A stretch of 20,418 nucleotides of DNA from an uncultured Eggerthellaceae bacterium (lineage in GTDB: Bacteria > Actinomycetota > Coriobacteriia > Coriobacteriales > Eggerthellaceae). Below the pieces are notes generated by a model, which saw only the letters and a program-made list of their open reading frames with translations, was not told the origin of the DNA and ran no database searches. Shown here piece after piece: positions 14,587 through 20,418 of this stretch. Location: NCBI GenBank assembly GCA_910577495.1, contig CAJTML010000025.1, forward strand, positions 1-20,418, given 5' to 3'. A program made the translations under genes and the position numbers. How positions within the stretch are numbered: the stretch's first letter is position 1; each line of letters starts with the position of its first letter.

Positions 14587-16020
14587 CTACTTTGTCCACC
14601 ACGCAAGTTTTCGCCCAAACACCGCGCCAACCACCAGCACCAGCAGCGGATACAGGTAGCAGAAAAATGCGTAGGGCGCATACGAGACACAGCTGACGCC
14701 CAGTACGGTTACCATGTAGACCGCGCACGTGTTCCACGGAATCAAGACCGAGGTGATGCCAGCGCTTGAGTTCACGATGTTTGCCCACACGGTGTCCGGT
14801 GTGTTGAGTTGCTTGAATTTTTCGCTATACATCTGCGTTGACAAGGTGATAGCCGGATACTGATCAGGCAAAAGCGTGTTCAGCAGCGCACCCGACGCAA
14901 CCGTCGCGCCCACCAGCTTGGCAAACGAGGTTAAGTGCGCAGCCACCCGCTTGATGACCTCATCAATCAGATGGAGGTACTGCACAATACCGCTAAATGC
15001 CATGACCAACACCACAATGGACACCGTATCCATCATGGTAGCCATGCCACCCGTTGACAGCAGCGCGTCCAGCTCAGGCAGCCCCGTCTGACCCTGCGCG
15101 CCAAGATGCGCAGCTGAGAGCACCTCAGTCACGCTGCAACCTTGCAGCACAACCGCTTCAATCATGCCCAACACAATTGCCACCATAAACGCTGGTAGTG
15201 CCGGCATGCGGAAAAACATGCACACGAGCATAACCGCAAGCGGAAGCAACGTGGCGGGTCCTAAGGCGAAGTGAGCCTCAAGCGTTTCAAGAAGTGCTGT
15301 CGTGCTAGAAACTTCGCCACTAACTTCGCCCCCTGCCGCAGATGTAACATCAACAAATGCCAGACCGAGCACAAAATAGAGCATAACCGCAATTGCGCAG
15401 GTCACAAGCGCAAGCGGCATAAAGCGCACACAGACGGCGAAGATGTTGGTTTTCGAAACCGCCGCCATGAGATTCGGTCCATCCACTAGCGGCGAGATAA
15501 TCTCGCTCACATAAGCCGCCCCCACAATGGCACCTGCCGTCATGGGAAGCGAGATCCCCAGCGCTGGCGCCATGCCAATGAACGCAAGCCCAATGGTTCC
15601 CGCGGCACCCCACGAGCCCAGCACCACCCCAACCAAGGTGGTCACCACAAACACCACCGGCAAGAACATCGCAGGTGAAACCACCTGTAAGCCGTAATAG
15701 ATCATGGTGGGCACGGTGCCCGATTCAATCCACACCCCAATGAGCATGCCAATACAAAGCAGAATCAAAATGGCTTCCAGCGCATCGCTTATGCCGCGCA
15801 CCATGGCCTCAAGAATTTGCTCCCACGAGTAACCTGTCTTGAACGCCACCAGACCTGCCAGTGCGTATCCAAATACCAGCGGCAGCTGGGTGGCACTTCC
15901 AAAACCGACAACGCAAACAAGCATAATAAGCGCCAGTCCACCCAGCACCACAAGCCCTGAAACAAACGAGGCGTGCGGGGTGTTCTTTGGTTGCATATGG
16001 GAATCTTCGTGCTGCATCAT
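14587..16020 (-). CDS. nhaC: NhaC-family Na+/H+ antiporter
   Basis: A 477-residue inner-membrane protein with hydrophobic segments throughout (about 11-12). GSWGAAGTIGLAFIGMAPALG is followed by AGAIVGAAYVSEIISPLVDGPNLMAA. These correspond to the SWGTxGTVG and SGAYFGDKMSPLSDTTNLAA signatures of NhaC antiporters, but the second is altered. Related NhaC-type proteins also move malate/lactate with Na+, so a change in substrate is possible. The ATG at 16020 follows TATACT (16029-16034) by 8 nt and has no Shine-Dalgarno sequence, suggesting leaderless translation. An internal ATG eight codons later is the alternative start. It is divergent from the semiSWEET gene. Confidence 0.88.
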   Translation of the reverse strand: MMQHEDSHMQPKNTPHASFVSGLVVLGGLALIMLVCVVGFGSATQLPLVFGYALAGLVAFKTGYSWEQILEAMVRGISDALEAILILLCIGMLIGVWIESGTVPTMIYYGLQVVSPAMFLPVVFVVTTLVGVVLGSWGAAGTIGLAFIGMAPALGISLPMTAGAIVGAAYVSEIISPLVDGPNLMAAVSKTNIFAVCVRFMPLALVTCAIAVMLYFVLGLAFVDVTSAAGGEVSGEVSSTTALLETLEAHFALGPATLLPLAVMLVCMFFRMPALPAFMVAIVLGMIEAVVLQGCSVTEVLSAAHLGAQGQTGLPELDALLSTGGMATMMDTVSIVVLVMAFSGIVQYLHLIDEVIKRVAAHLTSFAKLVGATVASGALLNTLLPDQYPAITLSTQMYSEKFKQLNTPDTVWANIVNSSAGITSVLIPWNTCAVYMVTVLGVSCVSYAPYAFFCYLYPLLVLVVGAVFGRKLAWWTK

Positions 16021-16028
16021 GGTAGGTT

Positions 16029-16034
16029 AGTATA
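16029..16034 (-). promoter_or_regulatory. -10 box of nhaC-type gene, probably leaderless
   Basis: TATACT on the minus strand is followed by AACCTACC and then ATG-ATG at 16020. The interval contains no purine-rich ribosome site. No clear -35 is seen 16-18 bp upstream. Confidence 0.45.
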
Positions 16035-16127
16035 CCGATCACCTGCGCTTTTGGCCATATTGGCGGCCGCAAGCGGACACGAGCGCGACGTAACAAGCAT
16101 CATACGAGGATGTAAAAAGAAGTTTTC

Positions 16128-16150
16128 AGATGGACTTTTTCGCCCCATCT
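16128..16150. promoter_or_regulatory. Inverted repeat upstream of semiSWEET gene
   Basis: AGATGG (16128-16133) and CCATCT (16145-16150) are 6-bp arms with an 11-nt spacer, 53 nt before the ATG. It could be an operator or part of the leader. I could not settle a promoter in the 183-bp divergent gap between 16021 and 16203. Confidence 0.3.
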
Positions 16151-16203
16151 TGCCAAGGCACTTCTACACTAAAGGACGATACACAAAAACGAAAGAAGGC
16201 CGT

Positions 16204-16524
16204 ATGAGCACACCAGCAACGACAACTCATAGCTCAAAGAACACCAACACGCAACCAAAAGCCGAGCGCGACGTTGTGGCCATCATCGGTCGCATTGCTT
16301 CAGCACTCTCTGTCATCATGTACGTAAGCTACATCACCCAAATTGCAAACAACCTGGACGGCCACCCCGGCACCCCGTGGCAGCCGCTGTGCGCATTTTT
16401 CAACTGCACGATGTGGACGCTCTACGGATTCCTCAAGCCCAAAAAGGACTGGCCAATTATTGTGGCGAATATTCCCGGCATCATCTTAGGCCTGATCACG
16501 TTCATTACTTCATTCGTTCACTAA
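16204..16524 (+). CDS. SemiSWEET-type sugar transporter (PQ-loop family)
   Basis: A 106-residue membrane protein with a polar N-terminal tail of about 23 residues followed by three TMs: about 25-48 (IIGRIASALSVIMYVSYITQI), 60-77 (PLCAFFNCTMWTLYGFL) and 83-104 (PIIVANIPGIILGLITFITS). The NC-W--YG--K--KDWPI--AN-PGI pattern is typical of semiSWEETs, which form dimers that move sugars down a gradient. The conserved PQ of the first TM (usually YIPQI) is TQ here. AAAGAAGG precedes the ATG at 16204, preferred over the longer frame from 15973, which runs through the divergent promoter region. Its last 20 bp overlap the end of the decayed LuxR gene on the other strand. Confidence 0.88.
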   Translation: MSTPATTTHSSKNTNTQPKAERDVVAIIGRIASALSVIMYVSYITQIANNLDGHPGTPWQPLCAFFNCTMWTLYGFLKPKKDWPIIVANIPGIILGLITFITSFVH

Positions 16525-16942
16525 ACCAATTCTCAGCCACATCAATCATCTCATCGCGGGTATGCACGCCCATCTTTTGCTAGATGTGGCTGACGTGCGT
16601 TTTCACCGTGTTATACGACAGGTGCGCGTCGTTGGCGATGGCCGGCAGCGTGCGACCCCGCAAGAGGTATTCGAAAATTTCTCGCTCTCGGGGCGAAAAC
16701 CCATATTGCGCCACAAAAGCACCCAGTAAAGCCTCGCTGGGCATCCCGGTGCGTGCGCCCTGCCCCAGCTGGGTGTCTTCGCCCTCAGTTTGCGGTCAAA
16801 TAGGATGGGTTTGTGCAGCGCTCGCGTCTTTTTTAGCCATCACAGCCAATCCATCGTAACCCGAATCTCGAAAACCCCAGGTCAGACTCCGTCAAAAGCA
16901 CGCCTGCACAAAACCATACCTGAGCGTCCAAAACGCTTAGAT
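16505..16942 (-). pseudogene. Decayed LuxR-family regulator
   Basis: Read on the minus strand, one frame gives FSPREREIFEYLLRGRTL, PAIANDAHLSYNTVKTHVSHI, stop, QKMGVHTRDEMIDVAENWF. This is a clear LuxR/GerE helix-turn-helix interrupted by TAG at 16580-16582, where family members usually have Tyr. The same frame extends upstream through TGA at 16796-16798 and TGA at 16892-16894. The reading in between (SGYDGLAVMAKKDAS and FWTLRYGFVQACF) could be the linker and the last membrane segment of a membrane-type LuxR regulator. A TAA stands near 16941, and beyond it is the structured repeat. Three or more stops make this a relic rather than a functional or recoded gene. Its former target may have been the adjacent ABC genes or the semiSWEET gene; nothing shows which. 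Confidence 0.82.
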
Positions 16943-16973
16943 TAAGGCTGCTTTGCCTGCAGGGCAGCGGCGT

Positions 16974-17069
16974 GGGCGGGGGCGCCACGCGAGATTCCGC
17001 ACGAGCCGAACGTGCCCTTATGGCACGTTCGTGCGAGCTCAGGATTGCCCGAGCCTGGCGCCTTCGCCC
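16974..17069. repeat. Structured dispersed repeat, copy 2
   Basis: Same 96-nt unit as 7863-7958, with four substitutions and no indels. Outer arms are GGGCGGGGGCGCCA (16974-16987) and TGGCGCCTTCGCCC (17056-17069). The T-A pair of copy 1 (7872 with 7949) is C-G here (16983 with 17060), so pairing is kept. The inner 10-bp stem and CTTAT loop are unchanged. The other two changes (17039 and 17045) lie in the unpaired stretch. It lies 18 nt beyond the stop of the ABC permease gene at 17088, between that gene and the LuxR relic. Confidence 0.85.
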
Positions 17070-17083
17070 GCGGCGTGCGGGCG
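17065..17083. terminator. GC-rich hairpin just after ABC permease stop
   Basis: CGCCCGC (17065-17071) and GCGGGCG (17077-17083) pair perfectly with a 5-nt loop. The hairpin partly overlaps the right end of repeat copy 2. It starts 4 nt beyond the stop codon of the minus-strand permease. No T-run follows, so it may protect or pause the transcript rather than end it. Confidence 0.35.
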
Positions 17084-17087
17084 CTCC

Positions 17088-17792
17088 TTAGAACTGGCGA
17101 CTCGCATACAGACGCACAGCAATCAGCGAGCTTACGGCATAGAGCGCCAGACACACCAGCACGAGCACGCCGACAAGACCCGCAATTTCGCCAATACCTC
17201 CAGATGAGAGATTCGCCAATACATCAGCAAACATGCCGCTGCCAAAATCAACGTTATCCAACAGCTGAATGGAAGATGCCATCAGCAACGCCATCGCAAG
17301 CATGATAAAGCGCGTCGCCTTCGTCACGCCAAAGCGCATAATGAAGGGCAGCGACACGGCAGCAACCAGCATGCACACACAGCTTCCCAACACCGCCGAG
17401 GTTGCAATCATAAACGCCGCCTCGCCAAATGGTTGAGCGAATTCGCCCATATGCAAGACATCGCCAAGCACAAATTGCAACACCAGACCAACAATGATCC
17501 CCACGACAACAGCGCCGAGCGTGAGAACCAGCACGCTGGCATAGCGACCAAGCACCACTTGCCTACGCGAGATTGGAAGCGTGAGGCGAAAGCGCTGCCA
17601 ATCATTGATGTCGTCATAGGCGCACAGATTCATAACCACGCTCAGCACCACAACGACGACAACCATCACAACGCCGGTGGCCACGTTGCCCATAGGAATT
17701 GCCAGAAAGCCACCAATCACCATCGCGATAACCAACAGCTGCAATATGGCTGAACGAATCGTCAGAAGATCCGAGTAAATCATCGTTTTCAT
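17088..17792 (-). CDS. ABC-2 type permease of GntR-controlled exporter
   Basis: A 234-residue membrane protein with about six hydrophobic segments: near 12-30, 36-56, 90-112, 130-150, 160-178 and 205-228. The polar stretch NLCAYDDINDWQRFRLTLPISRRQVVLGRY near residues 54-84 is characteristic of the ABC2_membrane_5-type permeases that pair with YtrB-like ATPases and YtrA-type regulators. The start ATG at 17792 overlaps the ATPase stop by 4 nt (ATGA), so translation is coupled. It is the last gene of the operon. A single short permease suggests a homodimer. Relatives respond to cell-wall antibiotics or bacteriocin-like peptides; the substrate here is unknown. Confidence 0.9.
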   Translation of the reverse strand: MKTMIYSDLLTIRSAILQLLVIAMVIGGFLAIPMGNVATGVVMVVVVVVLSVVMNLCAYDDINDWQRFRLTLPISRRQVVLGRYASVLVLTLGAVVVGIIVGLVLQFVLGDVLHMGEFAQPFGEAAFMIATSAVLGSCVCMLVAAVSLPFIMRFGVTKATRFIMLAMALLMASSIQLLDNVDFGSGMFADVLANLSSGGIGEIAGLVGVLVLVCLALYAVSSLIAVRLYASRQF

Positions 17793-18673
17793 CGGGCGCC
17801 ACCTTTCAACACCAATGTCATGTAGTCTTCAATCGTGGTACGCTCCACAGCTACCTGCGGAAATGCTTCGCTAAAGGCAAATCTATCCGGCACCAACACC
17901 AGCGTTTCATATCCTTGCTTGAGCACTGAGACGGGCGAAGCGGACGGGCGCGCTTCAAGCCACGCCACCACGTCGTCCACCTCAGACGCGCGCAGATGCG
18001 CTACACCCGCCATGTCGCCGATTTCGTCTTGCGACACATTGAAAATGATCCTGCCCTCGTCAATGCAAACAACCTGATCAGCCAACTTATCCAGGTCGGT
18101 CGTAATATGCGACGACATGAGAATTGCCCGCGTTTGGTCCTGCATATACGCGCGCAGCATCTCAAGCAGATCCTCGCGCGCCATCGGATCAAGGCCAGCG
18201 GTCGGCTCATCCAAAATGAGCAACTGCGGGTGATGCGCCAGGGCGAAGGCCAGCGACAACTTCATGCCCATACCACGCGAAAGCTCGCTCACCTTTTTCT
18301 TGTCAGCCAGACTAAACTGCGCGCAGAGCTGTGCGAAATAAGCCTGATCCCAGGTGGGGTACGCCACCTTGCCAAGCGTTGCCACGTCTTGCACGCGCAC
18401 ATTTGCCGGAAAAGGACAGCTGTCGAACACCACACCGATATTATCTTTGAGCTGGCGACCAACCGTCTCATCCACGGGCTCTCCCAGCACCGAAACACTG
18501 CCGCCATCAGCCTCAATCAAACCCAGTATCAGCTTAAGCGTGGTCGTTTTACCGGCGCCGTTTGAGCCAACCAGACCCACGACCATGCCCGGCTCAACCG
18601 AAAACGAAATATCTTTCAACTCAAAATCAGGATATGTTTTGCTCAGTCGCTCAGCGCAAATGAGGTTTTCCAT
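17789..18673 (-). CDS. ABC transporter ATP-binding subunit (YtrB/BcrA-like)
   Basis: A 294-residue cytoplasmic ATPase. Walker A is GSNGAGKT at about 36-43. The signature is LSRGMGMKL near 130-138, the form common in YtrB/BcrA-type exporters. Walker B is LLILDEPTAGLDP near 151-163 and the H-loop is in MSSHITTDLD near 185-194. About 80 further residues follow the ATPase core. It lies between the GntR gene (9-nt gap) and the permease gene (4-nt overlap), which makes a three-gene operon. It presumably drives the single permease encoded at 17088-17792. Confidence 0.93.
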   Translation of the reverse strand: MENLICAERLSKTYPDFELKDISFSVEPGMVVGLVGSNGAGKTTTLKLILGLIEADGGSVSVLGEPVDETVGRQLKDNIGVVFDSCPFPANVRVQDVATLGKVAYPTWDQAYFAQLCAQFSLADKKKVSELSRGMGMKLSLAFALAHHPQLLILDEPTAGLDPMAREDLLEMLRAYMQDQTRAILMSSHITTDLDKLADQVVCIDEGRIIFNVSQDEIGDMAGVAHLRASEVDDVVAWLEARPSASPVSVLKQGYETLVLVPDRFAFSEAFPQVAVERTTIEDYMTLVLKGGAR

Positions 18674-18682
18674 ACTGCTCTC

Positions 18683-19057
18683 CTATTCGCTCTCAAACAA
18701 TGCCTGTAACATGGCAACCAACTCTTCGCCATCAAGACCAAGGGCGAACCCCTGCTCAATGGCAACTTGCAGATGCTCTTCAATCGTGCGAAGTCGGTCT
18801 TCGCGTATGAGGTCTTTGTTACCACCAGCAACAAAGGTGCCCTTCCCTTGCACGGTCTCCAAAAAACCCGCTGCTTCCAAATCCGTATAGGCGCGTTTGG
18901 TGGTAATGACGCTGACGCGCAGGTCATTCGCCAAAGCGCGAATTGAAGGAAGCGGTTGTCCTTCGGTGAGCTCGCCCGACAAAATGGCGTCTTTGATCTG
19001 AGCGCCAATCTGCTCGTAGATGGGCTTATTGCTTGAGTTTTGAATGATAATGTCCAC
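18683..19057 (-). CDS. GntR-family (YtrA subfamily) repressor
   Basis: A protein of about 124 residues with an N-terminal winged helix (KPIYEQIGAQIKDAILSG, then PLPSIRALANDLRVSVITTKRAYTDLEAAGF, then GKGTFVA) and a short C-terminal helical region, as in the YtrA subfamily, which lacks a large ligand domain. The start is uncertain: GTG at 19057 gives the usual family opening (VDIIIQNSSNKPIYEQI), while in-frame ATG at 19084 and GTG at 19099 would add 9 or 14 residues; none has a strong ribosome site. It is the first gene of the ABC operon. An AGTGTA-N13-TACACT site lies on its own promoter, so autorepression is likely, with release by an unknown signal. Confidence 0.92.
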   Translation of the reverse strand: MDIIIQNSSNKPIYEQIGAQIKDAILSGELTEGQPLPSIRALANDLRVSVITTKRAYTDLEAAGFLETVQGKGTFVAGGNKDLIREDRLRTIEEHLQVAIEQGFALGLDGEELVAMLQALFESE

Positions 19058-19105
19058 TTGGTTTATCCGTTCTTGCCGCGACATGCGCGGATGTTGCACC
19101 TGCTA

Positions 19106-19123
19106 CCGAAAGCGTCCTTTCGG
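19106..19123 (-). other. Hairpin in gntR leader
   Basis: On the minus strand CCGAAAG-GACG-CTTTCGG forms a perfect 7-bp stem with a 4-nt loop. It sits in the predicted 5' untranslated region, between the start site near 19150 and the candidate start codons. Confidence 0.5.
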
Positions 19124-19134
19124 CGCACGTGCTA

Positions 19135-19159
19135 AGTGTATATACCCTTTATATACACT
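19135..19159. promoter_or_regulatory. YtrA-type operator AGTGTA-N13-TACACT
   Basis: AGTGTA (19135-19140) and TACACT (19154-19159) are perfect inverted arms with 13 bp between them. The symmetry extends inward to GTGTATATA-N5-TATATACAC. This matches the operator pattern I recall for Bacillus subtilis YtrA. The site covers the 3' half of the -10 box and the transcription start of the gntR operon, so binding would block initiation. ACACT at 19155-19159 also pairs with AGTGT at 19178-19182, a possible second site with wider spacing. Confidence 0.8.
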
Positions 19160-19185
19160 ATATACACAGATATATACAGTGTCAA
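19157..19185 (-). promoter_or_regulatory. Consensus promoter of gntR-ABC operon
   Basis: On the minus strand a perfect -35, TTGACA (19180-19185), and a -10, TATAGT (19157-19162), are spaced by exactly 17 bp. The predicted start is near 19150. The TGA stop of the upstream sirtuin gene lies inside the -35, so this promoter makes the ABC operon independent of that gene. Confidence 0.85.
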
Positions 19186-19934
19186 GAAAGCTTGCTGAAA
19201 ACTTCGCCAACTTTTGCGGAAATACAGAGATCGGCTTGCGAATCCACGGACGTGGGGCTCAGGTTAACCACAGCCAGATGAGACCCGCGAAATGCGCGCA
19301 GCATGCCCGCCGCCGGATAGACCACCAGCGACGTGCCCCCTACCACCAAAAGGGAGGCCTGCTCAAGCGCTTCAAGCGCCTGCTCCATCACGGCCTCATC
19401 CAGCGGCTCATCATAAAGCACCACGTCAGGCTTTATAATCCCGCCGCAATCACAACGCGGAACCCCGTCTGTACTTGCCTGGTGGCGCGCAATCATCTCA
19501 TCAAGGGCGAAGGTGTGCCCGCAGTTCATGCAATGATTTCGATGCACACTTCCGTGCAGCTCGAGGACGTTTTTGCTGCCCGCCGCCTGGTGGAGTCCGT
19601 CGATGTTTTGCGTGATAACCGCGCGGCACTTCCCCTCGGCCTCAAGGTTTGCAAGCGCTATGTGCGCTGCGTTAGGGCGGGCGTCAGGGGCAATCATGCG
19701 GTCGAAGTAGAACTCATAGAACGCTTGCGGGTTCTCATTGAAGAAGTGGTGCGACACAATCTCTTCGGGCGGATACGGGTAGCGACTATTGAACAGACCT
19801 GACGTGCTGCGAAAATCCGGGATACCACTTTCGGTTGAGACACCCGCGCCGCCGAAAAACACCATACCTTGCGGCGGACAATCCGCGATCAGCTTGTGCA
19901 GCTGCTCTATCTCATGTGCGGTTTTTGCGTCCAT
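19182..19934 (-). CDS. cobB: Sir2-family NAD-dependent protein deacylase
   Basis: A 250-residue cytoplasmic sirtuin that removes acyl groups from lysines using NAD. Motifs in order are FFGGAGVSTESGIPDFRS, TQNIDGLH and ELHGSV with the catalytic His. The zinc site is formed by CMNC and a CDC pair (PRCDCGG), then KPDVVLYDE, LVVGGTSLVVYPA and VVNLSPT. The frame is open to 20045, but the ATG at 19934 gives the normal family N-terminus and avoids overlap with the upstream MFS gene, which stops at 19975. GTGAGG or GGGAG precedes it. It ends at TGA inside the -35 of the next operon. The gap to the MFS gene is 40 nt, so cotranscription is possible. Confidence 0.93.
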   Translation of the reverse strand: MDAKTAHEIEQLHKLIADCPPQGMVFFGGAGVSTESGIPDFRSTSGLFNSRYPYPPEEIVSHHFFNENPQAFYEFYFDRMIAPDARPNAAHIALANLEAEGKCRAVITQNIDGLHQAAGSKNVLELHGSVHRNHCMNCGHTFALDEMIARHQASTDGVPRCDCGGIIKPDVVLYDEPLDEAVMEQALEALEQASLLVVGGTSLVVYPAAGMLRAFRGSHLAVVNLSPTSVDSQADLCISAKVGEVFSKLS

Positions 19935-19974
19935 GTACCTCACACTCCCTTTCGCCTGCTTCGCCTTGCTATGC

Positions 19975-20418
19975 TTATTCAGCCTGCTCAACGACCACAT
20001 AGGTGCGCATGCGACGCGCGTATCGCCAGGCACACACAAGCCCAATCACGACAATCACCAGCGCCGCCGCCATTGCACCCGCAAAGCCGTACGAAGCTGC
20101 CGCTTGATCAGCAACGCCACCCGCCAAAAACGAGTCCTGCAACGCGCTCATGACGCCGATATAAGCTGCCGGCCCCACACACGAAGCAAGCTGCACCGAG
20201 CTGGTCATGAGCGAGACCCCGTCGGCATTCAAGTGGTTCGGCAAGCGTTTGAGGCCCGCCGACTGCGCTGGCGAGAGCACCATACCAGTTCCCAGATACC
20301 CCACAAAAATGCCGATGGTCACCACCACCATCTGCAGCAACACCGCGCCCACAATCATGGTGACCACACCAACCGCCGCCAGGAAGAGCCCCAGCGGAAG
20401 GATCGGCCACTCGCCATG
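19975..20418 (-). CDS. MFS drug transporter, DHA2/EmrB type (5' end beyond window)
   Basis: The C-terminal 147 residues of a membrane transporter, open to the right edge of the window. Hydrophobic segments lie near window residues 5-20 (PLGLFLAAVGVVTMIVG), 23-45, 64-90 and 109-130. The stretch GMVLSPAQSAGLKRLPNHLNADGVSLMTSSVQL resembles the region after TM11 of 14-TM DHA2 multidrug exporters (usual form RxLPxxxxxxGxSLxNTxxQ). It ends with a basic cytoplasmic tail, WRYARRMRTYVVVEQAE. The start and N-terminal half are outside, so length and substrate cannot be judged. Confidence 0.85.
   Translation of the reverse strand, partial: HGEWPILPLGLFLAAVGVVTMIVGAVLLQMVVVTIGIFVGYLGTGMVLSPAQSAGLKRLPNHLNADGVSLMTSSVQLASCVGPAAYIGVMSALQDSFLAGGVADQAAASYGFAGAMAAALVIVVIGLVCAWRYARRMRTYVVVEQAE

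Noticed and set aside
16505..16942. Recoding (selenocysteine, pyrrolysine or stop suppression) in the LuxR relic
   Set aside because: Both TGA and TAG interrupt the frame, no supporting stem-loop or decoding gene is seen, and the TAG replaces an ordinary Tyr.
18242..18300. Unusual ABC signature LSRGMGMKL
   Set aside because: This form is common in YtrB/BcrA-type exporters, so it is not a sign of inactivity.
1..20418. CRISPR arrays, tRNA genes, insertion sequences or prophage genes
   Set aside because: No regularly spaced direct repeats, cloverleaf patterns, transposase motifs or phage-like products were found on either strand.

Overview
The window is 20.4 kb of bacterial chromosome with no mobile element, CRISPR array, rRNA or tRNA that I can see. 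By eye it is moderately GC-rich, with tightly packed genes and short gaps. The gene mix suggests an anaerobic actinobacterium of the Coriobacteriia (Eggerthellales-like): a LuxR-type regulator carried on a membrane domain and the wreck of a second LuxR gene, WYL and YtrA-type GntR regulators, a semiSWEET, a D-2-hydroxyacid dehydrogenase, and an orphan domain of the molybdopterin-oxidoreductase type. This placement is inference, not proof.

Layout. 1-3145 (minus): a three-gene ABC exporter, read as ATPase (2210-3145), permease (987-2192) and a second permease cut by the window start (1-1000). Divergent from it, 3281-3985 (plus) encodes a membrane-anchored LuxR regulator, with a palindromic region between the two. 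4018-4845 (minus) is a YycJ-type metallo-beta-lactamase-fold hydrolase. 4985-7407 (plus) is a purine permease followed by a type I asparaginase. 7408-8115 is a gene-free stretch with degenerate repeats and copy 1 of a structured repeat. 8116-8397 is a small Ig-like orphan domain and 8569-9513 a D-2-hydroxyacid dehydrogenase. 9581-10876 (minus) is an oxidative-stress pair: an EncFtn-like ferritin, then a fused MsrA-MsrB. 11079-13512 (plus) holds a HAD phosphatase, a hypothetical acidic protein and an alpha/beta hydrolase with a repetitive tail that overlaps the 3' end of a WYL regulator (13463-14446, minus). 14587-16020 (minus) is an NhaC antiporter. 16204-16524 (plus) is a semiSWEET. 16505-16942 (minus) is a decayed LuxR gene, followed by copy 2 of the structured repeat. 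17088-19057 (minus) is a second ABC operon (permease, ATPase and a YtrA-type GntR repressor) with a consensus promoter and operator. 19182-19934 (minus) is a sirtuin, and 19975-20418 is the C-terminal part of an MFS drug transporter.

The main observations are these. (1) A 96-nt repeat occurs twice; its copies differ at four sites, two of which form a compensatory base-pair change, so a folded structure appears to be maintained. (2) Three genes have a strong -10 box ending 6-8 nt before the start codon and little or no Shine-Dalgarno sequence, as expected of leaderless mRNAs. (3) The GntR operon promoter has a perfect -35 and an AGTGTA-N13-TACACT operator over the -10 and start site. (4) The hexamer TTCGCC/GGCGAA appears several-fold more often than composition predicts, in both strands and in gaps as well as genes. 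(5) The LuxR regulator looks like the membrane part of a sensor kinase joined directly to a DNA-binding output domain.
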